Of a stretch of DNA of 64,000 nt, positions 60,308 through 64,000 are shown piece by piece; the stretch's first letter is position 1; each line of letters begins with the position of its first letter. Source of the stretch: Coriolopsis trogii (lineage: Eukaryota; Basidiomycota; Agaricomycetes; Polyporales; Polyporaceae); assembly GCA_020543525.1 (NCBI GenBank), contig JAHYIO010000033.1, forward strand, positions 248,001 through 312,000. Reading direction: 5' to 3'. A program made the position numbers and the translations under genes. A model generated the notes under the pieces. It was not told where the DNA came from. It saw only the letters and a program-made list of their open reading frames with translations, and searched no databases.

Positions 60308-61236
60308 TCACGACCCGCCCTGCGCAGGCTTGGGCTGAACCCCAGGCTGCTGCTGCTGTTGCTGCTGCTGCATCTGCGGGTGCCCAGGCATGCCCACCAT
60401 CTGCTGAGGGATGCCCCGTCCCGCCCCAGGAGGCACCTGCCAGTACGCCTGCGGGACCTGCATCTGGCCCGGCATCATGCCCATCGGCCGGCCAAAGTTG
60501 TACATCTGCGCCGAGTACTGCGCGAGCAGCTGCGGGTTCGCCATCGCGACCTGCGGCGCCGCCCCCGCGTTCGGCGCCTGCTGGTGTTGCGTGTGCTGGC
60601 CCGCGTGCGCGTGCGGGGCGTGCACCTGCTGTCCGGGCTGCTTGCCTGCGAGGTGGGGAGGCATCTGCTGCTGCTGGGCCTGCAACTGTCGCATGTAGTA
60701 CGCATACGCGTGCTGCTGGTGCTGTAGCGACTGCTGGGTCTGCTGAGGTTGTGCGTGCGTCTGAGGCTGAACCTGGTGTTGCTGGGGCGACGGCTGAGCT
60801 CGCGGGACCTGGCCCTGAGGCTGCTGTGGCACCTGCGACGGTTGCGGCATCTGCTGCTGCTGCTGTGGGATCTGCTGCTGCTGCATTTGTGGGGTCCCGT
60901 TCGGCATCGGAGAGCGGGACAAGAGCTGCTGGTTCGGCACCATCGGGCTGCTCCGCGGCCCCGCATTCGCCGCCGCGACCGCCGCCGCCTGAGCGGGAGT
61001 TTGGGGCATCGGACTGCGCGCCTGGGCGGGGCCCGCCTGCTGCTGTTGCGCTTGGTTCATCCGCTGGGCCGCCGCGGCGTGGGCTTGCGCCTGAGCCTGT
61101 GCTTGCGCCTGAGCGTGAGCCTGCGCGGTGTATGCAAGATACTGCTGGTACTGTAACGGGTTGATGACGGGCGCGTTCCCCTGGCCGTTGGGTGCAGCGA
61201 CTCCGGCCGCTGCTCCTGCCGCCGCCACTTTACGAC

Positions 61237-61270
<34 letters not shown>

Positions 61271-62966
61271 TTGTGGGTGCTGCTGCTGTTGTTGCTGCTG
61301 TTGGTGCTGGTGCTGGTGCTGTTGCTGTTGCTGTTGTTGCGCTTGAGCGGCGGCGTACATTGCTAACTGATGATGCGTATAGGCCGCAATTTGTCCCTGT
61401 TGCGGGGTTTGGGGAGCGGGGGACGGTTGCATAGCGCGCTGTTGACTGACTAGTACTTGCTGAACGGGTTGAGCAGGAGGCACTGCAGACGGAGGGCGCG
61501 GAGAGGAACCGGCAGGGGGGCTGCCTGCGTGCGCGACAGGTGCAACGCGCGGCGATGGCGCAGACTGTACTGCGGGCACGGGGGTCCCCGTCCGCAGCTG
61601 AGCCTGGAATTGCTGCTGCAGATGGGGCGGAATAGCGAGTTGGGCGCTTTGGGGAGCGATGGGTGCTGTGGGTGCAGGCGTCGGAGGCGGTCTGGAGATC
61701 CGCGGGGACTGCACGCTGTCAGACTTCTTCTTCTGAGGCTGCTTTCGGATGTTCGCCACAGTCGGAGGGGAGGCGGCGCTAACTGGTGCGGGTGATGGGG
61801 CATTGGGTGGCGGAGGGTGAAATTGCACGGCAGGTGGGACGGGAGTAGACGCTGCCGGAGGAGCGATGTGAGTCGGAACAGGTGTAGGGACGCCCGGGGG
61901 GAGCGCAGGAGGGATGACGGTTCCCCCAGCAGAGGCTAGTCCGGCAGGATGAGGAGAAGCCGTCGTGGGTACGGTCGCTGGCATTTGTTGTGTTACAGCT
62001 GGTTGCGCAGTCGCCCTCGCTTGCCGTATCCGCTGTAACGTGTCGAGAATGGGGAATTTTCTGATGCGTGATGGAGGTTAGACCGGGTGCATAGCATGAT
62101 GAAGGATGCATACCCAGGTGGCACGTTCCGTTGTGGACTCATGAACTGCATAAGCTTCAAACGACGAGCTTTTTCCAACTCGTCAGCTTCCTGATCCATG
62201 GCGGCTGCCTTTCGCTTGAGAGGGAGGGGTGCAGGGGGCGTAGAAACTCTTTGTGTGGCATTCACGACGCGCGTTAGATGTGCATCAGGCTCTAGACATA
62301 GAGGAGGCACTGTCGCAAGCTAGACAGGGGTAAAGTCAGAACGTTTCCATCACTTTGCGATAAACAACATCGTGCTATGCATAACATAGGGGCGAGCGCC
62401 GATGCTCAGGCCAGGGGCGTACTCACCAGGAGACGCGCCTCTAGCTGCAACGCATCTGCATCCGACCAGGGAGTTGGCTGTTTCTGATTCAAGAGACAAA
62501 TATCGGCCCAACGGGACTCGTCGTTGGGAGTCAGGACTACTCGTGTCCGTTCAGGCTTATCAAGCTCCGGATCGCTGCTTTTGGCCGGCCGGTAGTCGAG
62601 TAATTCAACTATCAAGCAGCCTGAATCAATCCAACAGTCAGAAGTCGCGTAACCAGCTGGATGTGGTGGTGGGATGCAACCTTCGTAGAACGGCAGTCCA
62701 GCGGCGTCAAAGAGTGGTAGCAAGTCCACGGGTATATGCTGGGCGCGTATGTCGTCAAGCAGTGACTGTGAGAGTCCAAGTCAGCCAACTCGTGTTCCAA
62801 ACCACAATAATACAAATCATACCGCAGTTTGGTGGTTGTACATCAGCTTGGAACCATTGTTCAAGGTCCAGTATTCACGGTAGAGTCGTACGGAGAACGA
62901 TGCCGGGGAGTTCTCGTGGGCTTTAAGCAGACCCTGAACGAAGCGGCTAGTGTTATACAGTGTCAT
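60308..62966 (-). CDS. SPT20: SAGA complex subunit Spt20
   Basis: Five exons: 62966-62823, 62765-62681, 62620-62427, 62319-62114 and 62060-60308, giving 793 aa. Spt20 is a structural subunit of the SAGA transcription co-activator. The conserved N-terminal domain spans exons 1-4: MTLYNTSRFVQGLLKAHENS, EYWTLNNGSKLMYN, SLLDDIRAQHIPVDLL, FYEGCLIVELLDYRPAKS, PERTRVVLTPND, WADICLLNQK, LEARLLLATVPPLCLEPDAH and LKRKAAAMDQEADELEKARR. The last exon is a Gln/Pro/Ala-rich disordered half with long Gln runs. Start at 62966 is the family start; an extra Met lies 12 nt upstream. It is divergent from HGH1 over 222 bp. Confidence 0.93.
61232..61345 (-). repeat. Long poly-Gln tract in SPT20
   Basis: A CTG/TTG-rich run encodes about 38 residues of almost only Gln with a few His, coding on the minus strand. 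Likely length-variable between strains. Confidence 0.85.
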
Positions 62967-63188
62967 GACAGCCGGCATGTATGACCCCAGATGTATAGCG
63001 GGTAGGCGTATAACCGAACAGTTGGTGGACGAACATGAAGACACGGAGGCGAGTGGCCAAACATGGCCCACCACAGCGCGACGCGTTTCTTACGTAAACC
63101 TGTGCAACGGCGTCTGTAGGACTAACCCAGTACTAAGCATCTTTTGTGTTATACGACTTCAGCTTCAGGAAACACTTCGTACACCAAC
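62967..63188. promoter_or_regulatory. Shared promoter of SPT20 and HGH1
   Basis: 222-bp divergent intergenic region; the start codons face away from each other. No specific site was recognised. Confidence 0.45.
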
Positions 63189-64000
63189 ATGTCCGAGGCT
63201 GCTCAACTTCAAGAGGTGAGTCGTCCTTGATACAAGATTGATTCTTCTAGCTGACGGTGTGACTAGCTTGCACAATTTCTACGTGACAAGAACCCAAATG
63301 TTCGCCAGATCGCGCTCTCAAATCTTCTAGGCCAGACGCCCAAAGGTTCTCCTCATCGAGATCTGTTTTACTCGGGTGTTGGGGGAGGTGGCCTAAAGCA
63401 AAAACAGGACAACGACATCATCAGAGACATCAAGATCCTATGCAGAGACCAGCTAGTACGCAGTATTATCTACAAATTTTGAATGCTCACGAATATCGCA
63501 TCTCCTGTAGGCCACGGCGCATGATGCCTTCCGGGCTCTTGTCAATTTGTCAGATAATTCCCTGCTCGTGGGTACGCTGTCCGAGCTCTCTTTTATGAAG
63601 TTCGTCGTATCGTACATCATTGTATGTCGCTTATGCTAGAATTTCGCTGCGTCTAAGCGACCCGGATAGCTGACGAATGGCCGACAGAACTTCCAATCGG
63701 TCCTCGCGGATCTCGCCTCCATGCTCCTATCCAACGTGACCGCATCTTCAAGCGCATGCAGTGTCCTTCTCTCTCTGAAGATTCCAGTTCTTCCCGACCC
63801 GAAGTCCCCACTGAAGATCTTCCCTGTTGACTCTCGGTCAGGTACCTGCCCAGCGCCGGTGCCTTACCCACAAGGAGAGCCAAAGGAAGTCCTTGCGCTA
63901 CCCCTCCTCCTAGACGTGTTCGTCAAAGCCGCACGCGTGGCGGATGACGATGACCGGGAGAAGCGTGTCTTCAGAGGCGATCTGCATTTCCTCGCGAGTG
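63189..64000 (+). CDS. HGH1: Hgh1 family armadillo-like protein, 3' end outside window
   Basis: Exons 63189-63215, 63267-63455, 63511-63621 and 63688 onwards, open to the window edge (about 213 residues visible). Hgh1 (human FAM203/HGH1) is a cytosolic ARM-repeat protein that helps eEF2 folding with the chaperonin TRiC. Landmarks are LAQFLRDKNPNVRQIALSNLLGQTP, DIIRDIKILCRDQLATAHDAFRALVNLSDN, FQSVLADLASMLLSNVT and LPLLLDVFVKAARV. Start at 63189 gives MSEAAQLQE, spliced to the conserved repeat. Divergent from SPT20. Confidence 0.9.

Overview
The window is nuclear DNA from a filamentous basidiomycete, most likely an Agaricomycete and perhaps a polypore. Evidence: multi-exon genes with GT-AG introns of about 50-85 nt, basidiomycete-type F-box, BTB and WD40 families, and a fungal immunomodulatory protein (LZ-8/FIP) gene, a family found mostly in Ganoderma-like and related mushrooms. 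Exon structures were worked out by hand from splice signals, reading phase and protein family; every joined model below keeps its frame unless stated.

Layout. 1-12 kb: housekeeping genes (MYND protein, RED/IK splicing factor, CDC55, COX9, an ER J-protein, an FBXO9/Hrt3-like F-box protein, an NTF2-like protein). A 920-bp foldback element with 346-bp inverted arms lies just 3' of the RED gene. 12-18 kb: three tandem paralogous F-box genes on the minus strand, two of them broken. 18-25.5 kb: gene-poor, with a secreted Cys-rich protein and then an array of three very short secreted-peptide genes. 25.6-31 kb: HUS1, a frameshifted BTB gene and a basidiomycete Ser/Thr/Pro-rich protein. 32-42 kb: a WD40 remnant, an F-box gene, an RTC4-domain protein and an F-box/propeller gene. 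42-45.6 kb: a dienelactone hydrolase with a nonsense codon, the FIP gene and a spacer. 45.6-64 kb: APP1, SEC72, DED1, a large nuclear-type unknown, a GATA factor, a gene-poor 2.5 kb, SPT20 (SAGA) and the start of HGH1.

Many genes are divergent pairs sharing 220-400 bp promoters: CDC55/COX9, J-protein/FBXO9, HUS1/BTB, RTC4/F-box, SEC72/DED1 and SPT20/HGH1. The HUS1 promoter carries an MluI cell-cycle box.

The most unusual content is the peptide array at 22.4-25.4 kb. Three minus-strand genes each encode a signal peptide and a short module centred on a Ser-(Arg/Lys)-x-His-(Val/Ile)-x-Ile/Leu-x-Pro core. Each ends in an 11-nt last coding exon giving Thr-Arg-Val or Thr-Gln-Leu. Each has the same 25-26 bp upstream box about 250-280 bp before the ATG. 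One gene holds two modules in a row. I recognise no family for these peptides.
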